The notes under the pieces were generated by a model, which saw only the letters and a list, made by a program, of their open reading frames with translations, did not search any database and was not told where the DNA came from. This document shows, in pieces, positions 47,326 to 55,011 of a stretch of DNA of 64,000 bases. Origin of the DNA: Taibaiella lutea (GTDB taxonomy: Bacteria; Bacteroidota; Bacteroidia; Chitinophagales; Chitinophagaceae); assembly GCF_008629695.1 (NCBI RefSeq), contig NZ_VWSH01000001.1, positions 1,515,990 to 1,579,989 of the forward strand. Direction: 5' to 3'. Position 1 is the first letter of the stretch, and each line of letters opens with the position of its first letter. Both the position numbers and the translations under genes were made by a program.

Positions 47326-49170
47326 TCAGGATGCGGCTTTATTCAGTTTCAATTTTTGATATTTGACCCTTGCTATCTGGATAAAGGTACTGCCGGGAAA
47401 ATCTGTTATTAATTTCTCATAATAAGTAATGGCTTTCGGAATGTCTTTCAATTGTTCTTCATAAACAGAGGCAAGTTTATATACGGCATCATCTGCCAGC
47501 ACATCATCGCCGTATTTTGTTACAATTGTTTCCAGAAAAGCAATACCGTCTGCATTGCGTCCTTCTTCCAATGCTATTTTGCTGCGCTGCATCAGTATAT
47601 CGTCCTGCAAGGCGCTTTCGGAAAAATGTGTGGCTATACTGTCCAGCAATATATCCGATTCTTTAGTCTTATTCTGAAATAATAAAAGGTCAGCAACGGC
47701 AAAGCGCATTAAGGGAACAAGATTGCTGTCGGCCGGTGTATTTTCAGTGATTAATACGGAAAGGTATAGGGCATCATTGGCAATAAGCTCTGTTGTGGAA
47801 GCTTTCAGTACGGATAACTGCGTTTGTGCCCAGGTAAAATCGCCCCGGTAGTAAGCGAGCTTTGCATTTCTGAAACGGGCTTCTTCGCCTAACTGGTCTT
47901 CTTTAAAATCTTTATCTACCTGCGAATACAGTAATGTAGCGTCCCAAACTTTATCTTTCAATATGTAATAATCGCCTAAATCGAGTTTACAATAGCCTAT
48001 AAAGTCATTACGGACATTAGGTGCAGCAATAGCCTTCTCCAGTGCGGCAATGGCAGTATCTACATTGCCTGCAAAACGAGCCTGTACTTTAGCATATATA
48101 CGAACGAGGGGTGAGGTAAAGTATTGCGGATAAGCGGTAAAGCAATCATGAAACTCGCGTAAAACTTCCTTTAACAAAAGCGGGTCAACGGGCTTTTTCA
48201 TTTCGAGCTGCGCAACCAGTGTTTTTATTTTGCCCAATCTTGCCAGCTCATACATTTGCTGTTCGGGGCCTTTGTCTATTATATACTGATAAGCTTTCAA
48301 AGCAATGATATACTGACCTTCGGCAGCTATATTATCACCAAAACGAAGCACGCGTTCGCCCGATTCGCCGAGGTTTTTATCAATAGCTGTTATTTGCTTG
48401 TATGCTCCTTCATAATCTCCTTTCTGAATATACATCCATGTGAGCAATTCGTTCCAGTAAGGATTGGAGGGATCGCCTGAAATACGTTTTAAGATCTGCT
48501 TATGGACTATTGCAAGTTTCTTGTCGTCACCGTCAATGAGTTGCAGCAAGGATGATTTTATGTTATCGAGTTCATTGGGTTGTGTTGTCAGCACATCCAT
48601 CATGGCGTTGGAAGCGTCTTCGGTATTGCCTTCTTTTCCGTAAAGCAAGGCCAGTTGGGTGCCGAACAAATACTGGTTTTGCATCAATACTCTTGCGCGT
48701 TTATATGTTTTGATGGCATATTCGTTATTGCCTAAATGTGCAAAAGCATCGGCAATCTTCAATGTATTAAAATCATCGCCGCTTACTTTTTCCAATGCGA
48801 GATCAAATTGTTCTGCCGCTTTCTTTTTTTTACCTGCAAGGGCATATACATTTCCCAAATCAATCAATACCGTAGGGTCTTCCCTTCTGATTTTGGACAT
48901 GTAAAGTACCAAAGCTTCTGCATCATCGTATCTGGTGGCCAACAATAAAGCATCGAGATATTCATTGTAGGCATCTTTGTCAAAAGGGGCATAATCATAC
49001 AGCTCTTTCAATATGGGAATAGCTTTTTCATATTCCTTGCCTTGCATAAACTGACGGGCAAGGGCAAGCTGCTTTTGTTCCTGTGTCTGCTGCTGTGCAT
49101 TTGCATGATTGCAAAACAAACATGAAAAAAAGAGAAAAAAGGCTATTATTTTATATCGCTTCCGTTGCAT
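47326..49170 (-). CDS. Tetratricopeptide-repeat protein, exported
   Basis: 614 residues. The signal peptide ends ANAQQ. TPR units occur from about residue 35 to the end, for example LARQFMQGKEYEKAIPILKELYDYAP, ALAGKKKKAAEQFDLALEK, AFAHLGNNEYAIKTYKRA and VYEEQLKDIPKAITYYEKLI. No catalytic domain is seen. It is probably a periplasmic scaffold and forms a pair with the DUF3108 gene 43 bp downstream. No clear TAnnTTTG element was found upstream. Confidence 0.85.
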   Translation of the reverse strand: MQRKRYKIIAFFLFFSCLFCNHANAQQQTQEQKQLALARQFMQGKEYEKAIPILKELYDYAPFDKDAYNEYLDALLLATRYDDAEALVLYMSKIRREDPTVLIDLGNVYALAGKKKKAAEQFDLALEKVSGDDFNTLKIADAFAHLGNNEYAIKTYKRARVLMQNQYLFGTQLALLYGKEGNTEDASNAMMDVLTTQPNELDNIKSSLLQLIDGDDKKLAIVHKQILKRISGDPSNPYWNELLTWMYIQKGDYEGAYKQITAIDKNLGESGERVLRFGDNIAAEGQYIIALKAYQYIIDKGPEQQMYELARLGKIKTLVAQLEMKKPVDPLLLKEVLREFHDCFTAYPQYFTSPLVRIYAKVQARFAGNVDTAIAALEKAIAAPNVRNDFIGYCKLDLGDYYILKDKVWDATLLYSQVDKDFKEDQLGEEARFRNAKLAYYRGDFTWAQTQLSVLKASTTELIANDALYLSVLITENTPADSNLVPLMRFAVADLLLFQNKTKESDILLDSIATHFSESALQDDILMQRSKIALEEGRNADGIAFLETIVTKYGDDVLADDAVYKLASVYEEQLKDIPKAITYYEKLITDFPGSTFIQIARVKYQKLKLNKAAS

Positions 49171-49470
49171 TAATAAGGTTATTACTGATTGCTAATGTAC
49201 GAATATTTGCGGGAGCGGTGGAATAGCATAAGGGAGAGATTATCCTTAATAAGTATTTAACGCTCTCCGGGAACAGATGCAGACTCTAAATGCTGTTTAC
49301 ATTACCTTGAATTACACTCTTATGCTGTCTGCAAATTGCGCATGGTTTCTGCAATTTTATAAATGGACTTTGCATCTTTGGGAACGCGCGTTGAAACTTT
49401 TCACATGCACATTAAATCTTTGGGAACGGAGCAATTTGTGAAGCGGTAAGACGATTATTCAAAATATAAA
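49171..49470. other. Spacer with a 13-bp direct repeat
   Basis: No gene is supported. ATCTTTGGGAACG occurs at 49374-49386 and again at 49416-49428. This region contains the leader of the TPR gene and the downstream flank of the lipoprotein gene. Confidence 0.4.
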
Positions 49471-49502
49471 AAAAACCTTCGGAGATAAATCCGAAGGTTT
49501 TT
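49471..49502 (-). terminator. Terminator after the beta-helix lipoprotein gene
   Basis: AAAAACCTTCGGA pairs with TCCGAAGGTTTTT around a 6-base loop, with T/A-rich flanks, 41 bp past the stop at 49543. Confidence 0.85.
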
Positions 49503-49542
49503 GATTCCAATGGTGAAGGAATTACAGTTATGCGTATGATTA

Positions 49543-50973
49543 TTAATATGCAGTGTTTTCAGCAGCCCAGTTTGTCCAGTTTGCAGTCCAGTCAGTTGAA
49601 CCGTCAAATGCACCAACATAAGTTGTAGTAGCAGTAAACATAGTAAGACCTGTAAAGCTTGCAGCACCCAATGCAGGAGAAGTAGAGCTTAACAAGAAGT
49701 TAGGACGACCTGCAGAAGCAGAAACGGCAGGAGAATATTTGAAAGGATCAACTAAACCCGCTTTATATGTACTATCCAGAATCTGGTTGTTATTAGCACC
49801 TACATAAGTTACCAAATCAGCCTGGAAAGAAGCTGTAGAAGCTTTAAGCGGAGTTGTGCAACCTGCAATGATGTTGTTTTTGAATTGCAATGTACCTGCA
49901 GTTAAATTACCTGAAGTAGATGTTCCTTTTGTATCATCGATATACAAACCATTAGGGTAACCCATAATGATAGAGTTGTAAATAGAGATAGAAGAGTTAC
50001 GACGGATTTGAGCTGCCCAAACGTAGTTAGCGTTGATTGCTGTATTCAGTTGCGCCATTGGCCCAACAATTGTCATGTTAGAGAAGTTAGCTTTAGTTTG
50101 CGGTGCGTTGGTAGAACCGTTTGCATCGTTATCAGACTCAAAGCTTTCAGATTTACTTTGGTCAGCGATGGTAGGAACACGCAAAGCAACACCAAATTGT
50201 ACGTTACCGGAGAAACCGTTATCTGTATCGAAATCATCATCCCATGTATAAGCAGCTACAAGGTGATCGCAGTTTACTGTACCGCCAAACCACTCGTAAG
50301 CATCATCACCGGAACGGTAAACTTCTACGTAGCTGATAGTAGTACCACTACCAACGCCACCCATTGTCAAACCGTTGATTTCATTATCAGGAGAATAAGC
50401 GATACCTGCAAATTCAATACGTACATATTTGATTATACCTGAGTTGTCAGCAGCGTTTGTACCACCAAACCAGATGTATTCTGTTTCTTTAGAAGCATCT
50501 GTTGGTACTAAACCACCTTCGATTCTTGCTGTACCACCTGTTGGATTGATTGGAGCGCTACCCAAGATGATAACACCACCCCAATCGGCTTCGCGACGTG
50601 CACCTGCAGGTTGGTTAGATGTAAAAATGATTGGTTTGTCAACAGTACCCTGAGCATCAATTTTACCGGTACGGGTAATAACCAAAGTTCCTTTGCTGGC
50701 TTTATCACCTTTGATGATAGTTCCTGCAGGGATTGTCAATGTTGCTCCGTCTTTTACATATACGAATCCTTGCAACAAATATTTTCTGTCAGCAGACAAA
50801 GTCATATTGGTTGTAATGTCGCCAGAAAGGATAATAACGGCGTTAGGATCAGTTGTGTCAGTTGTGTCAGTTGTGTCAACCGGTGGCGGAGGTACTACGA
50901 TAGGGTTCTTTTTGTCACAAGATGCCATATATAAGGCTATGGCGCCAAAGCTAAGCAGGACAAGCTTTTTCAT
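49543..50973 (-). CDS. Surface lipoprotein with right-handed beta-helix-like repeats
   Basis: 476 residues from the ATG at 50973; an earlier frame start at 51000 lies inside the promoter. The signal peptide has a lipobox (MASCDKK), then a PPPP...TDTTDTTD linker. The mature domain has SGDITTNMTLSADRKYLLQGFVYV, TLTIPAGTIIKGD, ADWGGVIILG, GGTNAADNSGIIKYVRIEFAG and SYVEVYRSGDDAYEWFGG, a parallel beta-helix pattern. I recognise this Bacteroidota protein type but know no function. It lies 160 bp after the TonB receptor stop, has its own promoter with three 11-bp-phased repeats, and is probably its surface partner. Confidence 0.82.
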   Translation of the reverse strand: MKKLVLLSFGAIALYMASCDKKNPIVVPPPPVDTTDTTDTTDPNAVIILSGDITTNMTLSADRKYLLQGFVYVKDGATLTIPAGTIIKGDKASKGTLVITRTGKIDAQGTVDKPIIFTSNQPAGARREADWGGVIILGSAPINPTGGTARIEGGLVPTDASKETEYIWFGGTNAADNSGIIKYVRIEFAGIAYSPDNEINGLTMGGVGSGTTISYVEVYRSGDDAYEWFGGTVNCDHLVAAYTWDDDFDTDNGFSGNVQFGVALRVPTIADQSKSESFESDNDANGSTNAPQTKANFSNMTIVGPMAQLNTAINANYVWAAQIRRNSSISIYNSIIMGYPNGLYIDDTKGTSTSGNLTAGTLQFKNNIIAGCTTPLKASTASFQADLVTYVGANNNQILDSTYKAGLVDPFKYSPAVSASAGRPNFLLSSTSPALGAASFTGLTMFTATTTYVGAFDGSTDWTANWTNWAAENTAY

Positions 50974-50997
50974 AATTTTCTGTTTTGTAATTTGAAG

Positions 50998-51044
50998 CAA
51001 AAGTAGCGGGCCATTGTTACCGAAATATTACGTCATTATTATGC
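50998..51044 (-). promoter_or_regulatory. Promoter of the lipoprotein gene with three 11-bp-phased operator repeats
   Basis: On the plus strand GTTACCG (51016), ATTACGT (51027) and ATTATGC (51038) start exactly 11 bp apart. On the minus strand, 10 bp downstream of the first, is TACTTTTG (51005 to 50998), a perfect -7 element 25 bp before the start codon. The layout, with repeats covering the -33 region, suits activation by a PhoB/OmpR-type response regulator. Confidence 0.65.
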
Positions 51045-51082
51045 CTGTATGAACATTTCAGATGGCTGAGGGGACAAAAACA

Positions 51083-51113
51083 AAAAGGGCAACGCTTTAC
51101 GCATTGCCCTTTT
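51083..51113 (-). terminator. Terminator after the TonB-dependent receptor gene
   Basis: An AAAAGGGCAA arm pairs with TTGCCCTTTT, with one mismatch and GC closing pairs around a short loop. A T-run follows on the minus strand. It is 21 bp past the receptor stop. Confidence 0.8.
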
Positions 51114-51133
51114 CAGTTATTTTATAATAAGAC

Positions 51134-53935
51134 TTAGAATTTCAAAGCGTAAGTCAGAGAAATAGTTCTTCCCGGTTTATACTGTTGATATATCATATCT
51201 TTTGTCGGGTCAATATTGCCATCAGCAGTCAGACCTGCACCTGAAAATTTCTTATCGTTATCCTGGTCAAAATAGAATACTATAGGATTATTGAAAAGGT
51301 CTTTCATGTTCAACCTGAATTCGCTGCGCTTGGTTACATTGTAGCTTATCTGCAGATCCATAAGGTTACGGGATCTTTCATATACGTGTCCTAAAGCATT
51401 ACCACCTACAAGATACAATCTCTGACCGATACGGTTATATAGCAAATTAAAGTTCAATTTACCGTTTAAGGCTGCATAGCTAAGACCACTGTTTATGGAA
51501 TAAGGCGCTTGTCCGGCCATCGGGCGGTCTGTAACCAGTTTGTTTGCAACAACTGAAATGGTATCATAAGTAACTTTAGACTGAATGATAGCAACATTGG
51601 TATAGAAAGTAACATCTTTCAGGAAAGATTTAGGTGCAATAAAGGCAAGGTTCTTCCTGATTTCAAATTCAAGCCCTGCATCATAAGCTTTCTGGAAGTT
51701 CTCAGGCTTAATTTCGTAGATACTGAATGCGTACACTTTATTTTCAATCTGCTGATCAAAGTTTTTATAGAAGACAGATGCGGATAGTACACCACCTTTT
51801 TCCATATACCACTCATATCTTAAGTCGAAGTTGTTGATATGTGTGCGTTGCAAAGCAGGGTTACCCAAAATGTTTGCAGACAATTCGTAATCATAGTAGC
51901 CTAAGTTAGTTAATTCACGCAATTCAGGACGGGCAAGGCTTCTGAAATAAGATGCTCTCAGGTTTGCCTGGTCGCTCAAGCTATATGTAAGGTTTACGGA
52001 AGGCAAGATGTCAGTCCATGTCTGGTCTGCTTCTGTTTTGTCAACGGAATTTACAACGATGTTGTATGATTCTAAACGTGCTCCCCATACAGCTCTGAAC
52101 TTATCTGTAAACTTATTGTCAATCATAGCATAACCACCCATTGTTTTTGCAGTTGCATCATAAGCATCTGCATTACCTGATTGATCCAAAAGTGTGTAAT
52201 AACCCTGGTCAATAGCATCTTGTCCGAATAAAGTACCTATTGGTCTTGCTTCAATATCAGCAGCACCCAATTTACTTTCATTCATTTGCAAGCCCAAATA
52301 GCGGTTGTTGAAACTACGTGTTCTGTACTGGCCAAATGCACCAATCTTAATGCTGGTCTTTTTAAATAAAGAAACAGGTTGAATATAATTAAGAGCAGCG
52401 TTAACTACACTCTCATTCATATCACTGAATAATCTGTTGTTTGATTTACCGATTGAAGATAGTTGTGCAATATATTGCTGGCTGATATCATCGTATGAGT
52501 ATGCTACTTTACGTTGATCGGGTTGATTATTATTAATATAGTTGTAAGATACTAACCAATCAATTTTGGCATCTTTTTTACCTATTGAGTGTGTTCCGTC
52601 CAATGAAGCCTTAAATAAGGATTTTTGAATCAGGTCATAAGCATAATATCTTATATCGGAAGAGTTACTGTTGTTAGTACCTTCACGATAAAGGAAGTTG
52701 TCGTCAAAATTGCGGTTGTAAAGTGTTTTCAGATTAAACTTGCTTTTACCTACGTAATAACCAAGGTTCAATAAACCACCAAGATTTGTAGAATACACAT
52801 AGTTATTGTCTGTATAATTATAATCACCGTATTGACGCAAAAGGTTTGGTTTAATGTTTTCGCTATGATTATAGGTCACTGCTGCGGTAACACCAAAACG
52901 ACTATTGCCCTTCAGGTTATACAAACGTCCTACAGAACCCTGCAGATTTATCTGAGGTAATGCACTGTGTTCGCGAACGCCATAATCATTGTTCAATGCA
53001 TTGATGTAAGGAATGGAACCTTTTCCCGGATCAGGATAGGTAGATAAAGTCTGAAGACTTTGAGATGTCGGAAAATAAGGACTCAACTGACGTTTACCGT
53101 TATCAAAACCTAAGAAATCGGTTGGAGAACGATAGCCTGACTGGAATTTTTTGAAAGTAGATGCGGTGTTTATACCGGTACCGATAGAGAAATTGTTGAA
53201 ATTCTCTTCAGGAACTTCTTTGGTAAGGATATTTATGGCGCCGCCTGCAAAATCTCCCGGCAAATCAGGGGTAGCTGCTTTTGTGATGATGATATTATCA
53301 ATCATGTTAGCAGGAATGATATCGAATGAGAAGGCCTTACGGTTAGGCTCCGTACTTGGCAAAGGCGCACCGTCAACCATTGCTGTATTGTAACGGTCAC
53401 TCATACCGCGAATTACCACAAATTTATTATCGACAATTGTTGTTCCGCTGATTCTTTTCAATACATCACCTGTACTGCGGTCAGGAGATTTCCTAATAAC
53501 GTCTGCAGAGATACCGTCGGATACGGCAACTGCATTTTTTTGCATGGTATAAAGTGCACTTACCGATTCCTTCTTCATAGAAGACTGGATTACAACTTCT
53601 TCCAGGTCGGTGCTTGCTTTATCGCTCATGGTAATATCCATTTTGGTATTCTTACCATTTACTACAACGATTTCGGTTACTCTTTGTGTCTGAAACCCCA
53701 TGTACTTTACTTCGATTTCATAAGTGCCTGCTTCGGCTTCGAAGACATAGTGTCCGTCCACATCTGTTATAGCGCTTAACAACGGGATGTCGGCGCCTTC
53801 TTTAAATAAAGAAACAGTCACACCAATGAGTGTTTCTGCAGTAGTACTGTCCGTGACGGTACCCTGAATATTTCCATTTGCAAATGCCTGTGCAGTAATG
53901 ACTAAGCACAGAATAAGAGAGAATAACTTACGCAT
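51134..53935 (-). CDS. TonB-dependent outer-membrane receptor with CarboxypepD_reg domain
   Basis: 933 residues from the ATG at 53935 (signal peptide MRKLFSLILCLVITAQAFA); the frame continues to 53986 but that part overlaps the promoter repeats. An N-terminal CarboxypepD_reg-like domain (GTVTDSTTAETLIGVTVSLF) is followed by a plug (SVSALYTMQKNAVAVSDGI, then VVIRGMSDRYNTAMVDGAPLPSTEPNRKAFSFD) and a 22-strand-type barrel ending TISLTYALKF. Energised uptake across the outer membrane is expected. The substrate is not given by sequence. Context (divergent PhoU-like/Pit genes, phased operator) suggests phosphate or a phosphorylated compound. Confidence 0.92.
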   Translation of the reverse strand: MRKLFSLILCLVITAQAFANGNIQGTVTDSTTAETLIGVTVSLFKEGADIPLLSAITDVDGHYVFEAEAGTYEIEVKYMGFQTQRVTEIVVVNGKNTKMDITMSDKASTDLEEVVIQSSMKKESVSALYTMQKNAVAVSDGISADVIRKSPDRSTGDVLKRISGTTIVDNKFVVIRGMSDRYNTAMVDGAPLPSTEPNRKAFSFDIIPANMIDNIIITKAATPDLPGDFAGGAINILTKEVPEENFNNFSIGTGINTASTFKKFQSGYRSPTDFLGFDNGKRQLSPYFPTSQSLQTLSTYPDPGKGSIPYINALNNDYGVREHSALPQINLQGSVGRLYNLKGNSRFGVTAAVTYNHSENIKPNLLRQYGDYNYTDNNYVYSTNLGGLLNLGYYVGKSKFNLKTLYNRNFDDNFLYREGTNNSNSSDIRYYAYDLIQKSLFKASLDGTHSIGKKDAKIDWLVSYNYINNNQPDQRKVAYSYDDISQQYIAQLSSIGKSNNRLFSDMNESVVNAALNYIQPVSLFKKTSIKIGAFGQYRTRSFNNRYLGLQMNESKLGAADIEARPIGTLFGQDAIDQGYYTLLDQSGNADAYDATAKTMGGYAMIDNKFTDKFRAVWGARLESYNIVVNSVDKTEADQTWTDILPSVNLTYSLSDQANLRASYFRSLARPELRELTNLGYYDYELSANILGNPALQRTHINNFDLRYEWYMEKGGVLSASVFYKNFDQQIENKVYAFSIYEIKPENFQKAYDAGLEFEIRKNLAFIAPKSFLKDVTFYTNVAIIQSKVTYDTISVVANKLVTDRPMAGQAPYSINSGLSYAALNGKLNFNLLYNRIGQRLYLVGGNALGHVYERSRNLMDLQISYNVTKRSEFRLNMKDLFNNPIVFYFDQDNDKKFSGAGLTADGNIDPTKDMIYQQYKPGRTISLTYALKF

Positions 53936-53960
53936 AACTATGTTATATAGAATTTGAGTG

Positions 53961-54040
53961 CAAAAGTCGACTCTCAATATTACCACAGCATTAGCTGTAT
54001 GTTACGACTGAGTTACCTTAATGTTACGTAAATATTAACA
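53961..54040 (-). promoter_or_regulatory. Receptor promoter with six 11-bp-phased operator repeats
   Basis: On the plus strand, 7-mers begin every 11 bp: ATTACCA (53979), ATTAGCT (53990), GTTACGA (54001), GTTACCT (54012), GTTACGT (54023) and ATTAACA (54034). All fit RTTA and four fit RTTAC. On the minus strand, 10 bp after the first repeat, is GACTTTTG (53968 to 53961), a one-mismatch -7 element 26 bp before the receptor ATG. The same 10-bp spacing is found at the lipoprotein promoter. A small inverted repeat, ACAGC-ATTA-GCTGT (53985-53998), overlaps the array. Confidence 0.7.
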
Positions 54041-54300
54041 GGCGTAATAATGAAGCCAATATGTAATATTTAAATTTACCTGACAATCTGATGCTGTTTA
54101 CAGGTAAAAGTTTTGAAGACAACCGGTGGTTTTAACCATTATATCTTGCTAAAAAATGGTATAAATTATTGATTTACAATGGGATTATTTTTACAACATT
54201 TCAACGTTATCAAATTATTAAGAATTGCCAAAACAAGTAATTTGCGGTGCAGGAAAGGTAATTTTGCGGCCAATTATAATAATGTATTAACTAAGACTTT
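54041..54300. other. Divergent spacer with candidate promoter for the PhoU-like/Pit genes
   Basis: TAATTTTG at 54259-54266 is a perfect -7 match, 34 bp before the DUF47 start. A near-repeat, GTAATTTGCGG at 54237 and GTAATTTTGCGG at 54258, overlaps it. An inverted repeat, TTTACCTG (54075-54082) and CAGGTAAA (54101-54108), lies farther up. I found no 11-bp array at proper spacing to this promoter. Confidence 0.4.
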
Positions 54301-54948
54301 ATGGGTTTAAATTCCATTATCAAAATCTTCCTTCCAAAGGACAAAGTATTTTATAGCATTTTTGAACAGATGGGCGCCAATCTTATTGAGATGGGAGGAG
54401 CTTTCAGGACAGCTATTGAAGAAGAAAATCCGACAAAACGTACTCAACTGTTGCGTGCGTTAGAAGATTTGGAACATAAAAATGATGAGTTGACCCATAA
54501 GATTTTTGTTGAATTAGGTCAGAATTTCATTACTCCGTTTGATCGTGAAGATATCCATTACCTGGCAACTTCTTTAGATGATGTGGCTGACTTCATTTAT
54601 GCTTCTTCCAAAAAAATAGTGAACTATCAGGTTAAGGAAGTAGATCAATATATGAAGGATATGGTAATTGTTATTCAAAATGCCATTAAGTCTCTGGCGA
54701 AAGCTTTGCATGAGTTACGTAATATGAAAAACCTTCATGCTATTACCGAAGCCTGCGTTCAGATCAACAGCCTGGAAAATCAGGCGGATGATCTTTTGGA
54801 TGATGCGATTATAAGATTATTTGCCAGTAATATAGATGCCATTGAATTGGTTAAACTTAAGGATATTTATCAGGACATGGAGGTTATTACAGACAAGTGC
54901 GAAGATGCGGCGAATGTAATTGAATCCATCATTATTAAATATGCTTAA
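54301..54948 (+). CDS. DUF47/PhoU-like phosphate transport regulator
   Basis: 215 residues, all helical, with the DUF47 pattern: LPKDKVFYSIFEQMGANLIEMG at the start, EDLEHKNDELTHKIFVELGQNFITPFDREDIHYLATSLDDVADFIY in the middle, and SLENQADDLLDDAIIRLF and EVITDKCEDAANVIESIIIKYA at the end. Acidic clusters (ExxxD, DD) could bind metal as in PhoU. Members are encoded next to Pit transporters, as here (63 bp before the Pit gene), and are thought to control them. It is cytoplasmic, and the two are probably one transcript. Confidence 0.92.
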   Translation: MGLNSIIKIFLPKDKVFYSIFEQMGANLIEMGGAFRTAIEEENPTKRTQLLRALEDLEHKNDELTHKIFVELGQNFITPFDREDIHYLATSLDDVADFIYASSKKIVNYQVKEVDQYMKDMVIVIQNAIKSLAKALHELRNMKNLHAITEACVQINSLENQADDLLDDAIIRLFASNIDAIELVKLKDIYQDMEVITDKCEDAANVIESIIIKYA

Positions 54949-55011
54949 TCATAAGTAAAAGCAATTTCAGGTATTGCTTATTGCCTATTCAAAACCGCTT
55001 CTTCCGGCATT

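Noticed and set aside
54184-54223. ATTATTT, GTTATCA and ATTAAGA at 11-bp multiples upstream of the PhoU-like gene
   Set aside because: One step in the series fails, the core lacks the C of RTTAC, and the region is very AT-rich, so it is not distinguishable from chance.
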